Below the pieces are notes generated by a model. The model was given only the letters and a program-made list of their open reading frames with translations, had not been told where the DNA came from and did no database searches. A stretch of 64,000 nucleotides of DNA from an uncultured Microbacteriaceae bacterium. Its GTDB lineage: Bacteria; Actinomycetota; Actinomycetes; Actinomycetales; Microbacteriaceae. Below are positions 34,203-42,538 of the stretch, in pieces. Within the stretch, counting starts at the first letter, position 1. Every line of letters starts with the position of its first letter. The stretch spans positions 1 to 64,000 of the forward strand of contig CALMSL010000141.1 in NCBI GenBank assembly GCA_937872445.1, read 5' to 3'. The position numbers and the translations under genes were made by a program.

Positions 34203-35111
34203 CTAATTCACGTACTCGAGCAGGTCCAGACCCACGGTCCGCATGGCATCCAGAGCGCGGAGCCGGCGAGCCAGCGAATCGTCGCGGAACTGCATGGTCA
34301 CCGCATAGGAGACGGCGGCTCTCGGCCCCTTCAAAATTCCTACCTCGCTGCGCACCCCGACATCCGACCCGGTCTTGTTCACCAGCTGGATGCCATGGTC
34401 GGGTGTACGGTGCGAGAGCGGGTCGAGCCCGAACGCGCTCGCCACCATGGAGAGGTCCGTATTCAACGAGAGCCAGCCCATCACCCGCCGGCTCGTGACC
34501 TGATCGACGACCTGGCCGCGGTAGAGTGCGCCGAACAACCAGCTCAGTTCGGCGGCGGAGCCGACCGAAAGCTGCGGGGCGTCATCCGGGCCCCTGGACT
34601 CCCGGACCAAATCCAGCAGCGCCGTGCGGGAGAGCCCCAGGGATTCGGCGCGCATCCGCACCGCATCCAGTCCCACCTGGCGGAGTAGAACGTTCGTGGC
34701 GAGGTTGTCGCTCGTTGCCCCGACGAGCGCCCCGAGATCGGCCACCGGAAGCGACGGCGCCTGAAGGTGCTGCCACAGCCCTGAATCGTTGACGGCGTCC
34801 AGCGGGGACTTGTCGAGAATCCCGTATCCGGAGAATTCCCGCGCGGTCAACCGCGCAGACACTTCGATGAGGAGAAGCACCTTGCCCACGCTTGCGGTGG
34901 GGAGCACAATGCGGTCGTCGATCGCGCACAACACGAGACCATTCGAGAGGTCGAGGATGCTCGCGGAAACGTTGGCCCCTTCATACCCCAGAAATCCGAG
35001 CGCCCTGAAGGTGCTGGTGAAGTTTTCGGCTCCGCCAGCACCGCGGTGCCGGGCTTCGCGTGGAGAGCGAATCCGGTCGCGTCGGGAAACGTTTCGGACG
35101 GGAGCTACCAA
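34203..35111 (-). CDS. serine beta-lactamase-fold hydrolase
   Basis: 302 residues from a TTG inside the end of the preceding pepO gene (a TTG at 35141 is the alternative; no ATG or GTG is available). It has the class A motif set: TASVGK (nucleophile Ser and Lys), ATSDN (SDN) and NKTGSD (KTG). The omega-loop Glu-x-x-Leu-Asn that activates water for penicillin deacylation is not evident: the region reads LDLVRESRGPDDAPQL. It may be a peptidase or esterase of this fold, or a weak beta-lactamase. No signal peptide is seen. It overlaps pepO, so co-transcription is likely. Confidence 0.7.
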   Translation of the reverse strand: MVAPVRNVSRRDRIRSPREARHRGAGGAENFTSTFRALGFLGYEGANVSASILDLSNGLVLCAIDDRIVLPTASVGKVLLLIEVSARLTAREFSGYGILDKSPLDAVNDSGLWQHLQAPSLPVADLGALVGATSDNLATNVLLRQVGLDAVRMRAESLGLSRTALLDLVRESRGPDDAPQLSVGSAAELSWLFGALYRGQVVDQVTSRRVMGWLSLNTDLSMVASAFGLDPLSHRTPDHGIQLVNKTGSDVGVRSEVGILKGPRAAVSYAVTMQFRDDSLARRLRALDAMRTVGLDLLEYVN

Positions 35112-37060
35112 ATGGTCACCCGATCTTCTGGGCTCAGCCAAAGCTCGTCAGCTTCGGTCACTCCAAAGGTCTCATAGAATCCGTCCAGATTGCGAACGAT
35201 CTGGTTGCAGCGGAACTCGTTCGGCGAGTGCGGGTCGATCGCCAGAAGCCGGATGACCTCCTCATCTCTGGCCTTCAACTGCCAGGCCTGCGCCCAGGAC
35301 AGAAAGAACCGTTCGGCGCCGGTCATGCCGTCGATGACGGGTGGCTCTGTGCCGCCCAGCGAAATCAGGTACGCCTTCCACGCGATGCCGAGGCCGCCCA
35401 GGTCGCCGATGTTCTCGCCGATCGTCAGCGCGCCATTCACGTGGTGGTCTGGCACTTGCCGCGGGGCTAGCGCGTTGTACTGTTCGATCAGGGAGCCGGT
35501 GAGTTTCTCGAACGCCGCACGGTCTTCAGCGGTCCACCAGTCGGTGAGGCGGCCGTCGCCGTCGTACTTTGACCCCTGATCGTCGAATCCGTGACCTATT
35601 TCGTGCCCGATGACCGCGCCGATCGCACCGTAGTTCGCCGCCGCATCCCGGGTTTCATCGAAGAACGGGAACTGCAGGATCGCCGCGGGGAACACGATCT
35701 CGTTGAAACCCGGGTTGTAGTACGCGTTGATGGTTTGCGGGGTCATGAACCACTCGTCGCGGTCCAGAGGCTTGCCGATCTTGCCGAGTTCCCGCTGGAA
35801 TTCGAACTCGCTGCCCGCCCTCAGATTACCGATGAGGTCGGTCGCACTTGTCTCGAGCGTCGAATAGTCGCGCCACTTCACGGGATACCCGATTTTCGGG
35901 GTGAACTTGTTCAATTTGTCGAGTGCGCGCTGTTGCGTTTCCTCCGTCATCCACGCAAGGCCCGCAATGCTCTGCCGGTACGCCTCGGTGAGGTTGTCGA
36001 CGAGGACATCCATCGCAACCTTCGCGGCGGGAGGGAAGTGGCGGTCGACGTAGATGCGGCCCACCGCTTCGCCCATCATGCCCTCCACAAACGAGACCCC
36101 GCGCTTCCAGCGCTCACGCAGCTCGGGGGTTCCGGTCAGCGTCTTCCCGTAGAAGTCAAAGTTGGCATTCACGAAATCGGACGAAAGGTAGGCGGCGGAT
36201 GAGCGGATGATCTGCCAGCGCATCCAGTCCTTCCAGTCGCCCACCCGGTCATTGGTGAGGAGGGTGGCGAGGCCTTCCAGAAAGCTCGGCTGCCGCACGA
36301 CGACCTCCGCGAAGGATCCCTCGGGCGGGTCGAGTTCGTTGAGCCAGCCGGAGAGGTCCGGCCCGCCAACCTCGGACCACGACTTCGGGTTGTAGGTCTT
36401 TTCGCTGTCACGGCTGGCGACGTTGTCCCAGTGGTGGGCGGCGAGCTCCGTCTCAAGCGCAAACACGCGGCGAGCGCGTTCGGCGGCGCCGTCCAGCCCG
36501 GCGAGCGCGAACATTCTCTCCAGGAACGGAAGGTACTTCGCCCGCACGTCGGCGAACTTCTCTTCCCGGTAGTAGGACTCATCCGGCAGCCCGAGGCCGC
36601 CCTGCTCGAGAAACACGAGGTACCGTTCCGGATTGCCGGGATCGTTGTCGACGAACAATTGCGCGAAACCGGTGATGCCGGTGCGCTCTAGGCGCCCCAG
36701 CTGCCTCAGAACGGCATCCGCCGAATCGACGTGCTCGACCGCCTCGAGCATCGGCTGAAGCGGCGTGCTGCCGAGTTCCTCCGCCCTCGCCTCATCCATG
36801 AAGCTCGCGAACAGGTCGCCAAACTTGCGCTCCTCAGTGCCGGGCGCGGCGTCCTGCGCCTCGACGATGATGTCCCGTACCGCCTTCTCCGCCTCCTCGG
36901 CGAGCACATAGAAGGAACCGTATCTGGCCTTGTCGGAGGGAATTTCCGTGCGGTCGATCCACTTCCCGTTCACATGCCGGAAGAGGTCATCCTGGGGGCG
37001 AATGGCCGGATCCAGTTCGTCTGTGTGAATGCCGGAGGAGAGGGGTGTGGAGTCGGTCAT
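35105..37060 (-). CDS. pepO: M13-family zinc metallopeptidase (PepO)
   Basis: 651 residues, the usual length for bacterial neprilysin-like enzymes. The zinc site is VIGHEIGHGFDDQGSKYDGDG (HExxH), with the third ligand in GENIGDLGG. Further family blocks: NAYYNPGFNEIVFPAAILQFPFF near residue 440 and the C-terminal NEFRCNQIVRNLDGFYETFGV. It lacks a signal peptide, so acts in the cytosol, probably on oligopeptides. First in a minus-strand pair with the serine hydrolase. Confidence 0.95.
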   Translation of the reverse strand: MTDSTPLSSGIHTDELDPAIRPQDDLFRHVNGKWIDRTEIPSDKARYGSFYVLAEEAEKAVRDIIVEAQDAAPGTEERKFGDLFASFMDEARAEELGSTPLQPMLEAVEHVDSADAVLRQLGRLERTGITGFAQLFVDNDPGNPERYLVFLEQGGLGLPDESYYREEKFADVRAKYLPFLERMFALAGLDGAAERARRVFALETELAAHHWDNVASRDSEKTYNPKSWSEVGGPDLSGWLNELDPPEGSFAEVVVRQPSFLEGLATLLTNDRVGDWKDWMRWQIIRSSAAYLSSDFVNANFDFYGKTLTGTPELRERWKRGVSFVEGMMGEAVGRIYVDRHFPPAAKVAMDVLVDNLTEAYRQSIAGLAWMTEETQQRALDKLNKFTPKIGYPVKWRDYSTLETSATDLIGNLRAGSEFEFQRELGKIGKPLDRDEWFMTPQTINAYYNPGFNEIVFPAAILQFPFFDETRDAAANYGAIGAVIGHEIGHGFDDQGSKYDGDGRLTDWWTAEDRAAFEKLTGSLIEQYNALAPRQVPDHHVNGALTIGENIGDLGGLGIAWKAYLISLGGTEPPVIDGMTGAERFFLSWAQAWQLKARDEEVIRLLAIDPHSPNEFRCNQIVRNLDGFYETFGVTEADELWLSPEDRVTIW

Positions 37061-37141
37061 GAGGTTAAGCCTAAGAGTTAAGTGACGCTACGGACATTGG
37101 GGCGCCAGACGCATGCCTGGACACGAATAGGCTGAAGCGAC

Positions 37142-38365
37142 ATGTCTGACACTCTTGCCCGCCGCTCGGGACTCACTCACCGCCAAATTATCCTCTGGCG
37201 CAATGGGATATTCGTCGTGTTCGCCATGTGCGGTGTCGGCCTGGCGAGCTGGATGGCCCGGACCCCGGCTATCAAGGAAGCACTGGGCATTTCGACGGCA
37301 GAGATGGGCGTTCTCATCTTCGGTCTTGCCGCCGGGTCAATTTTCGGCCTCATGGTGTCCAGCCACCTCATCGCGCGGTTCGGCGCGCGCCACGTCATGG
37401 TCGCATGCATGGTGGCCATTCCGGTCGGATTCGCCATTGCCGGGTTCGGCGTCACGGCTCATGCGGCGTTCTGGATCGTCATTGTCGGTTTGGCGATCTT
37501 CGGTTTCTCCATGGGCCTGTGCGATGTTGCCATGAACTTGTCCGGCGCGGTGAACGAGCGGGTGCTTGGACGCACCATCATGCCGGTGTTTCACGCGTTC
37601 TTCAGTTTCGGCACGATGGTCGGCGCCGGAATCGGAGCGCTTGCCGAGCTCGCACATGTTCCCCTCAGCCTCCAAACCGCGGTGATCGGTGCGCTCACCC
37701 TTGCAGCGGGCGTCTGGGGCGCGCTGGCGACGCAGTCCGAAAATGTTCTGCGTGAATCCGATGGCGGTGCCGGGGATGCGGCCGTCGATGGCTGGCGGAG
37801 CCGGCTTGCGGTCTGGAAAGACCCCAGGACGCTTCTCATCGGGCTCATCGTTCTGGGCATGGCGTTTGCGGAAGGCTCCGCGAACGACTGGCTGGCGCTC
37901 GCCTCCGTGGAAGGGCACGGCGCGGACAAGCCCACCGGCGCAATCGTGTTCGGGATCTTCGTGACGGCCATGACGGTGGGGCGGCTGACCGGCCCTCGCC
38001 TTCTGGACCGCTACGGGCGGGTCCCGGTTTTGCGGGCATCCGCGGCGCTCGCCGGATTCGGACTGCTCGTGTTCATTTTCGTGCCCGTGCTGTGGATCGC
38101 CGTTGTGGGGGTAATTCTGTGGGGGCTCGGCTCAGCGCTCGGCTTCCCCACCGGGATGTCGGCGGCGGCGGACGACCCCCGCACGGCAGCTGCCCGCGTC
38201 AGCGCGGTCGCGATGATCGGCTACTGCGCGTTCCTCGTCGGACCGCCGGCGATCGGATTCCTCGGCCAGCATTTCGGGCTGCTGCACGCGCTGCTGCTCG
38301 TGCTCATCCTCATTGTGGTCGCGGGCGTGGCCTCCGGCGCAGCCCGCGACCCCTCGAAGGTTTAG
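37142..38365 (+). CDS. MFS transporter (YbjJ-like)
   Basis: 407 residues, 12 membrane helices with a charged central loop (ESDGGAGDAAVDGWRSRLAVWKD). The pattern FGLAAGSIFGLMVSS...RFGARHVM and GFSMGLCDVAMNLSGA is typical of the YbjJ/fucose-permease-like branch. The substrate is unknown. Convergent with the dodecin gene, overlapping it by four bases. Confidence 0.85.
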   Translation: MSDTLARRSGLTHRQIILWRNGIFVVFAMCGVGLASWMARTPAIKEALGISTAEMGVLIFGLAAGSIFGLMVSSHLIARFGARHVMVACMVAIPVGFAIAGFGVTAHAAFWIVIVGLAIFGFSMGLCDVAMNLSGAVNERVLGRTIMPVFHAFFSFGTMVGAGIGALAELAHVPLSLQTAVIGALTLAAGVWGALATQSENVLRESDGGAGDAAVDGWRSRLAVWKDPRTLLIGLIVLGMAFAEGSANDWLALASVEGHGADKPTGAIVFGIFVTAMTVGRLTGPRLLDRYGRVPVLRASAALAGFGLLVFIFVPVLWIAVVGVILWGLGSALGFPTGMSAAADDPRTAAARVSAVAMIGYCAFLVGPPAIGFLGQHFGLLHALLLVLILIVVAGVASGAARDPSKV

Positions 38366-38568
38366 TCGTCGAGGACGAACGTCACTTCGAGCACGACGCG
38401 CCAGCTGACGACGTTTCCTGCCGAAACTTCCACTTTCTGCTCCTTGACCCACGCGCCGCTGACGCCGCGGAGAGTCTTGTTCGCGCGATCGATGCCGGCC
38501 TTGATGGCGTCATCGAAGGATGTGTCCGAGCTCACGCTCAGTGTGGTGACCCGTGCTACGGATGCCAT
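38362..38568 (-). CDS. dodecin (flavin-binding small protein)
   Basis: 68 residues, full length: VTTLSVSSDTSFDDAIKAGIDRANKTLRGVSGAWVKEQKVEV...YRVVLEVTF-type pattern. Dodecins form hollow dodecamers that store flavin (or CoA) and buffer free riboflavin/FMN. The conserved Trp of the GAWVKEQ strand, which stacks on flavin, is present. Confidence 0.93.
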   Translation of the reverse strand: MASVARVTTLSVSSDTSFDDAIKAGIDRANKTLRGVSGAWVKEQKVEVSAGNVVSWRVVLEVTFVLDD

Positions 38569-38649
38569 GGTTCCTCCTCATTTGTGGACTTGGCCACCGA
38601 GCCTATACAGGGGACATGGCAGAACGGTGTGTCGGCTACCCTCGTACTC

Positions 38650-38707
38650 GTGCGACTCGTGATTGCCCGTTGTTCGGTGGACTGCGCCGGGCGGCTCAGC
38701 GCGCACC
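38650..38707 (+). pseudogene. duplicated 5' end of nucS
   Basis: A 58-base copy of the first 19 codons of nucS (39356-39413), matching at 54 of 58 bases. It encodes [19 protein letters not shown] against [19 protein letters not shown] in the intact gene; three of the four differences are silent. The frame then leaves homology. It and the intact gene bracket the toxin-antitoxin pair at 38778-39274. Confidence 0.85.
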
Positions 38708-38777
38708 CCCCCTCTCCGTCGAGCCCAGGTCCGGCGGGAGACTCGACTGAAAGAGCCTTTCGTATTACGATGAGCGT

Positions 38778-39038
38778 ATGAAGCGCATCATTCAAGGCCG
38801 CGAGGTTGAGGAATCCGAGGTCGACGAATGGGCTGCCGAGGCCGAGGTCGGATACGACGTCGATAAGCTCCGTGCCCGCTGGGGTCGTGCGCCACGGGGC
38901 GCGGCGGCCGCACAGGTCATCCCCGTACGCCTCACCACCGATGAACTCGCGGCGGTTATGGCCCGCGCTGAACGCGAAGGACTCAACCGCTCTGAGGCAA
39001 TCCGCGCGGCACTCGACGCTTGGGCGCACGTCGCGTGA
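38778..39038 (+). CDS. RHH-type antitoxin
   Basis: 86 residues. An N-terminal acidic segment (GREVEESEVDEWAAEAEVGYDVDKLRARWGR) precedes a C-terminal ribbon-helix-helix (VIPVRLTTDELAAVMARAEREGLNRSEAIRAALDAWA). It overlaps the next gene by four bases. The reversed layout, with DNA-binding at the C-terminus, suits antitoxins of BrnA-like pairs. Confidence 0.75.
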   Translation: MKRIIQGREVEESEVDEWAAEAEVGYDVDKLRARWGRAPRGAAAAQVIPVRLTTDELAAVMARAEREGLNRSEAIRAALDAWAHVA

Positions 39039-39274
39039 TCGTTCGGGCATCGGCCCGAAAGCACGGTGTCAGCGACGAGGATGCCCTCGTCGCCGCCGGG
39101 TCGCCAATGGTCTCGGGTCCGCTCGATGGCGAACATCCACAGCGCCAACTGCGAATCGGATTCGACTCACAGGCTCGACTACTCGAAATAGTCGTTCTCG
39201 TCTGGGATGACGGGACAGAGGAAGTCATCCACGCGATGAAATGCCGCCCGCAGTATCTGGATCTTCTCGACTAG
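39035..39274 (+). CDS. putative toxin paired with the RHH antitoxin
   Basis: 79 residues from a GTG overlapping the antitoxin stop (GTGA). The pattern VRASARKHGVSDEDALVAA...RQLRIGFDSQARLLEIVVLVWDDGTEEVIHAMKCRPQYL resembles BrnT-like ribonuclease toxins (KHG near the start, R.xIGFD, E, then IHAM.xR). The exact family is not certain. Inserted between a duplicated and the intact nucS start. Confidence 0.7.
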   Translation: MIVRASARKHGVSDEDALVAAGSPMVSGPLDGEHPQRQLRIGFDSQARLLEIVVLVWDDGTEEVIHAMKCRPQYLDLLD

Positions 39275-39355
39275 CAGTCGCCCTCAATCGCCTGGCCGTG
39301 GCATTGCTCTCTGCCGTGGCGTCGCGACCGCGCGCCGGGCAAGTATCGTGGAGCA

Positions 39356-40051
39356 GTGCGACTCGTGATTGCTCGGTGCTCGGTGGACTACGCCGGGCGG
39401 CTCAGCGCGCACCTCCCGCTCGCCACCCGCCTTTTGCTGCTCAAGGGGGACGGCAGCGTGCTCGTCCACTCCGATTCGCTTTCCTATAAACCGCTCAACT
39501 GGATGAGCCCGCCGTGCACGTTGACGGTCCTCGACCCCGACCCGGAGCAGGAGGATGCCGGCGTGGTGGAACTGTGGAAGGTCAGCCACGTGAAAACCGC
39601 GGACCTCCTCATGATCTCCATCCACGAGATCCTGCACGACAGTTCGCACGAACTGGGCACCGACCCAGGTCTGCAGAAGGACGGCGTCGAGGCCGACCTG
39701 CAACGGCTCCTCGCCGAGCAGATCGAACTCCTCGGCGACGGATACCAGCTTGTGCGCCGCGAATACATGACCGCGATCGGCCCAGTGGACATCCTCGCGA
39801 AGGATGCCGGCGGGGGAAGCGTTGCCGTGGAGATCAAGCGCCGCGGCGACATCGACGGCGTCGAACAGCTCACCCGGTATCTGGAACTCATGAACCGGGA
39901 CCCCCTCCTCGCCCCCGTCGCGGGCGTGTTCGCGGCCCAGGAGATCAAGCCGCAGGCGCGCACGCTCGCGACCGACCGCGGCATCCGGTGCGTGACGCTC
40001 GACTACGACGCCATGCGGGGCCTCGACACCAGCCACCTCCGCCTCTTCTGA
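39356..40051 (+). CDS. nucS: mismatch-specific endonuclease NucS/EndoMS
   Basis: 231 residues from GTG. It cuts both strands at G-T, G-G and T-T mismatches and provides non-canonical mismatch repair in actinobacteria lacking MutS/MutL. It has the N-terminal DNA-binding and dimerisation domain and the C-terminal RecB-like nuclease: [36 protein letters not shown] (Asp, Glu-x-Lys, Gln). The C-terminal LRLF fits the sliding-clamp binding tail. No Shine-Dalgarno site is seen; TATCGT six bases before the GTG suggests a leaderless message. Confidence 0.95.
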   Translation: MRLVIARCSVDYAGRLSAHLPLATRLLLLKGDGSVLVHSDSLSYKPLNWMSPPCTLTVLDPDPEQEDAGVVELWKVSHVKTADLLMISIHEILHDSSHELGTDPGLQKDGVEADLQRLLAEQIELLGDGYQLVRREYMTAIGPVDILAKDAGGGSVAVEIKRRGDIDGVEQLTRYLELMNRDPLLAPVAGVFAAQEIKPQARTLATDRGIRCVTLDYDAMRGLDTSHLRLF

Positions 40052-40132
40052 CTTTCATCATTCAGGAGGGTATGGGGCTGAAGTGACTGCCGTCTGCCTC
40101 ACCTGTCACACATCCTCCTGAATGATGAAAGT
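40051..40132. repeat. perfect 19-bp inverted repeat downstream of nucS
   Basis: ACTTTCATCATTCAGGAGG at 40051-40069 is exactly mirrored at 40114-40132, with a 44-base loop. It begins in the nucS stop codon and ends four bases before the next start. The stem is too long and too AT-rich for an ordinary actinobacterial terminator, and the arms contain AGGAGG/CCTCCT. It could be a small miniature element, a regulator hairpin that masks a ribosome binding site, or a terminator. Confidence 0.8.
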
Positions 40133-40135
40133 AGG

Positions 40136-40801
40136 GTGGAGCGTGTGAAAGCGCCGTGGAGTTGCATCCTGTTCGATCTGGACGGGACTATCGCCGACTC
40201 CGCGCCCGGGATCACCTCCTCGCTCGGCTACATGTTCGAGAAGCTCGGCCGGCCGGTGCCGTCCGAGGAGGAGCTGCGTGCGTGGGTGGGGCCGCCGATT
40301 CTGGACTCGTTCCGCGACCTTGCCGGAATGGATCAGGTCGAGTCGGCGCAGGCGCTCGCGATCTACCGGCAGCACTACCTGGCCAATGGCGGAAGCGATG
40401 TGCCGATTTATCCCGGAATCGCGTCTCTTCTCCGCTCCATCCACAGGGCGGGCATCCCGCTCGCGCTGGCCACCTCGAAACCGGAGTTCGCGGCGTCTCT
40501 GATTCTCGACCACGGTAACATCACACAGTACTTCCGCGTGATTTCCGGCTCCTCGATCGACGAGATCCGCAGCGCGAAGAGCGACATCGTCGCTGAGGCT
40601 CTCACCCGATTCCGGATGATCAAAGCCGACGTCAGCAACCCGGTCATGGTGGGGGACCGCTTCTACGATGTGGATGGCGCGCAGGACAACGGCATTCCGG
40701 CCATTTTTGTGGAGTGGGGGTATGGCGCGCAGGAGGAAAGCGCCGGGTCCATCGCTTCGGTCACATCCAGCGCGGAGTTGAAGGCGATTCTCCTGCCGTA
40801 G
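40136..40801 (+). CDS. HAD-family phosphatase (phosphoglycolate phosphatase-like)
   Basis: 221 residues from GTG (or GTG at 40145). HAD motifs: FDLDGTIADS (nucleophile Asp and acid Asp), ALATSKPEF (Thr/Ser motif II), SAKSDIVAEAL (Lys, motif III) and MVGDRFYDVDGAQDNG (motif IV), with a helical cap (residues 20-85). The Gph/PpaX-like subclass removes phosphate from phosphoglycolate or similar small molecules. Probably the start codon lies directly beside the hairpin at 40132. Confidence 0.88.
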   Translation: MERVKAPWSCILFDLDGTIADSAPGITSSLGYMFEKLGRPVPSEEELRAWVGPPILDSFRDLAGMDQVESAQALAIYRQHYLANGGSDVPIYPGIASLLRSIHRAGIPLALATSKPEFAASLILDHGNITQYFRVISGSSIDEIRSAKSDIVAEALTRFRMIKADVSNPVMVGDRFYDVDGAQDNGIPAIFVEWGYGAQEESAGSIASVTSSAELKAILLP

Positions 40802-40888
40802 CGGCGCAGGCTCGTTCCCCGGGCGCGGCACCGTGCCGACCGTGCGCGTGCGGGTGACGCCATCCGTTCGCCGCCGTAGAGTCGAGGC

Positions 40889-41287
40889 GTGGAACCGACC
40901 TCCGTGCGCGTGGATGCCTGGCTGTGGGCGGTGCGCGTGTACAAGACGCGGTCGGCGGCAACGGCCGGTTGCCGTGCCGGCCATGTGAGAGTTGCCGGCG
41001 ACCGCGCGAAGGCGGCGCAACCCGTTCGCGTCGGTGATGAGGTTCGCGTACGGATTGCCGGGTTCGACCGGATCCTGACGGTGCGGCGCCTCATCGTGAA
41101 GCGGGTTTCCGCGGCGCAGGCGGCCGAGTGTTTCGTCGACCTCACGCCGCCACCACCACCGCGCGAATCCGTCGCACTGGCCCCACGACGCGACCGCGGC
41201 GCCGGCCGGCCGACGAAGCGCGACCGGAGGGAACTGGAGAAGCTGCGGGGGCGTTTGGCGTCCCGCGAGCGCGACGAACCAGAGTGA
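40889..41287 (+). CDS. S4-domain RNA-binding protein (Hsp15-like)
   Basis: 132 residues. An N-terminal S4 domain (VRVDAWLWAVRVYKTRSAATAGCRAGHVRVAGDRAKAAQPVRVGDEV) is followed by a basic tail (RGAGRPTKRDRRELEKLRGR), the Hsp15/RqcP-type pattern. Hsp15 proteins bind 50S subunits carrying stalled nascent chains. Its stop lies three bases before the 26-bp repeat that opens the catabolic island. Confidence 0.88.
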   Translation: MEPTSVRVDAWLWAVRVYKTRSAATAGCRAGHVRVAGDRAKAAQPVRVGDEVRVRIAGFDRILTVRRLIVKRVSAAQAAECFVDLTPPPPPRESVALAPRRDRGAGRPTKRDRRELEKLRGRLASRERDEPE

Positions 41288-41485
41288 TCGTCACCAAGGA
41301 AGGGTTGCCATCGGCGAGCCTCCCTCGACTAGGAAGGGAGCGACGAACTTCTTGCATTGCTCAACGGTCCCGGTACGCCCAATCGGATGCCGGTCTCCTC
41401 TTGCTCAGATGCTCGCTCGCGGAAGTTCGCGTCTGGTGGCACGCATTGCGCTGCTCGCCAGTAAGAGTGAAGTCGATGGCCGTTC
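41288..41485. other. island left edge, no gene seen
   Basis: Holds the left 26-bp repeat and then a hairpin CTCCCT...AGGGAG around 41320-41341. No coding frame is credible up to the nitrilase stop. Confidence 0.4.
41291..41316 (+). repeat. left 26-bp direct repeat of the catabolic island
   Basis: Begins TCACCAAGGAAGGGTTG and ends CATCGGCG. Identical over all 26 bases to 48863-48888, with unrelated sequence on both sides. Confidence 0.9.
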
Positions 41486-42538
41486 CTATTCTGGCTCCTC
41501 GTTTGAGCTTTGAGTGTCGGCCTCGGATTTCATTCGTTGCGATTCACTCGGCGGTATGGTGCCATCGGAATGGTATTGAATGCCGTGCCGTCGGGATCTG
41601 TCGACCCGAAGCGCAAGGAGCTCCGGGCGACTGTAGTGGCCGACGACGTCCAGGTCGGTGTGAGCTTCGTCAATTGCATCGAGATCAATCTCGGCAATGA
41701 TCAATTCCGGGTACCCGCGTACCGGCTCGACGAGCCAGCTGCCATCTGGCGCAGCTATTGAGGATCCGCCATCGAAAAGCACGCCCTCAGCCGGCGCTAG
41801 CGATCCTACACCTGCCCGATACGTATTGATTAACTCTGGTGGAACATCATCCGTCGTCAAGAATGTGGCCGCAGAGATCACAAAACAACCTCCTTCGCGG
41901 GCATAGGACCGCGCCACAATCTCATGCAGTTCCGGCGTGTCGGGCCATGCCGCCACGTGCACCTGCTCTCCGTCGGCATGCAGCACTTGACGCGCGAGTG
42001 GCATCCAGTGCTCCCAGCACACTAGGCCGCCAACGCGCCCAGCCGGAGTTTCGACGGCGCGAAGCCCTGCCGCGTCTCCGTTGCCCCATACGATTTTTTC
42101 CGTGTGAGTGGGCACAAGTTTTCGGTGGAGGTTGAGCAATCGACCGTCCGGCCCGAGCGTCGCAAGGCTGTTGTAGAGGGTCCCACCAGCCTGGGTGCGC
42201 TCGTTTACTCCAATAACGATTGTTGTTCTCGTCCGCTGCGCTGCCGCGCGGATGAGTGCCAACCCATCGTCGAAGTCTGCCGCACCTCCAATGATGGGGC
42301 TCTCGCGAAGAAGTCGCCCGTACCAGTACTTGCCCTCCGGGTCTCCCCATCCGGCCATGCCAAAGACCCACGCCGGGTATCCGGTAAGCCACGTCTCCGG
42401 GAACACCACGAGATCCGCGCCAGCTGACTCGTCGATTGCCTCCACCGCTCGACTAATACCCTCGGCAAGGTCCAGGAGCGCTGGGGGGCGTTGCACGATG
42501 GCGACAGTACGACGACCGGAGGCGACCGAATAGGTCAC
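41486..42538 (-). CDS. nitrilase-family carbon-nitrogen hydrolase
   Basis: 350 residues. The catalytic triad is intact: VVFPETW (Glu), LHRKLVPT (Lys) and LVCWEHWMPLAR (Cys). The CWEH form after Cys is typical of true nitrilases, which turn nitriles into acids and ammonia, rather than of amidases in this superfamily. The length fits a nitrilase with a disordered C-terminus. The start overlaps the permease stop by four bases, so it is last in the operon 46416-41486. Confidence 0.88.
   Translation of the reverse strand: MTYSVASGRRTVAIVQRPPALLDLAEGISRAVEAIDESAGADLVVFPETWLTGYPAWVFGMAGWGDPEGKYWYGRLLRESPIIGGAADFDDGLALIRAAAQRTRTTIVIGVNERTQAGGTLYNSLATLGPDGRLLNLHRKLVPTHTEKIVWGNGDAAGLRAVETPAGRVGGLVCWEHWMPLARQVLHADGEQVHVAAWPDTPELHEIVARSYAREGGCFVISAATFLTTDDVPPELINTYRAGVGSLAPAEGVLFDGGSSIAAPDGSWLVEPVRGYPELIIAEIDLDAIDEAHTDLDVVGHYSRPELLALRVDRSRRHGIQYHSDGTIPPSESQRMKSEADTQSSNEEPE

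Noticed and set aside
38778..39274. Transposon carrying the second toxin-antitoxin pair
   Set aside because: The 58-bp flanking repeat is a gene fragment, not a terminal repeat, and no transposase lies between the copies.
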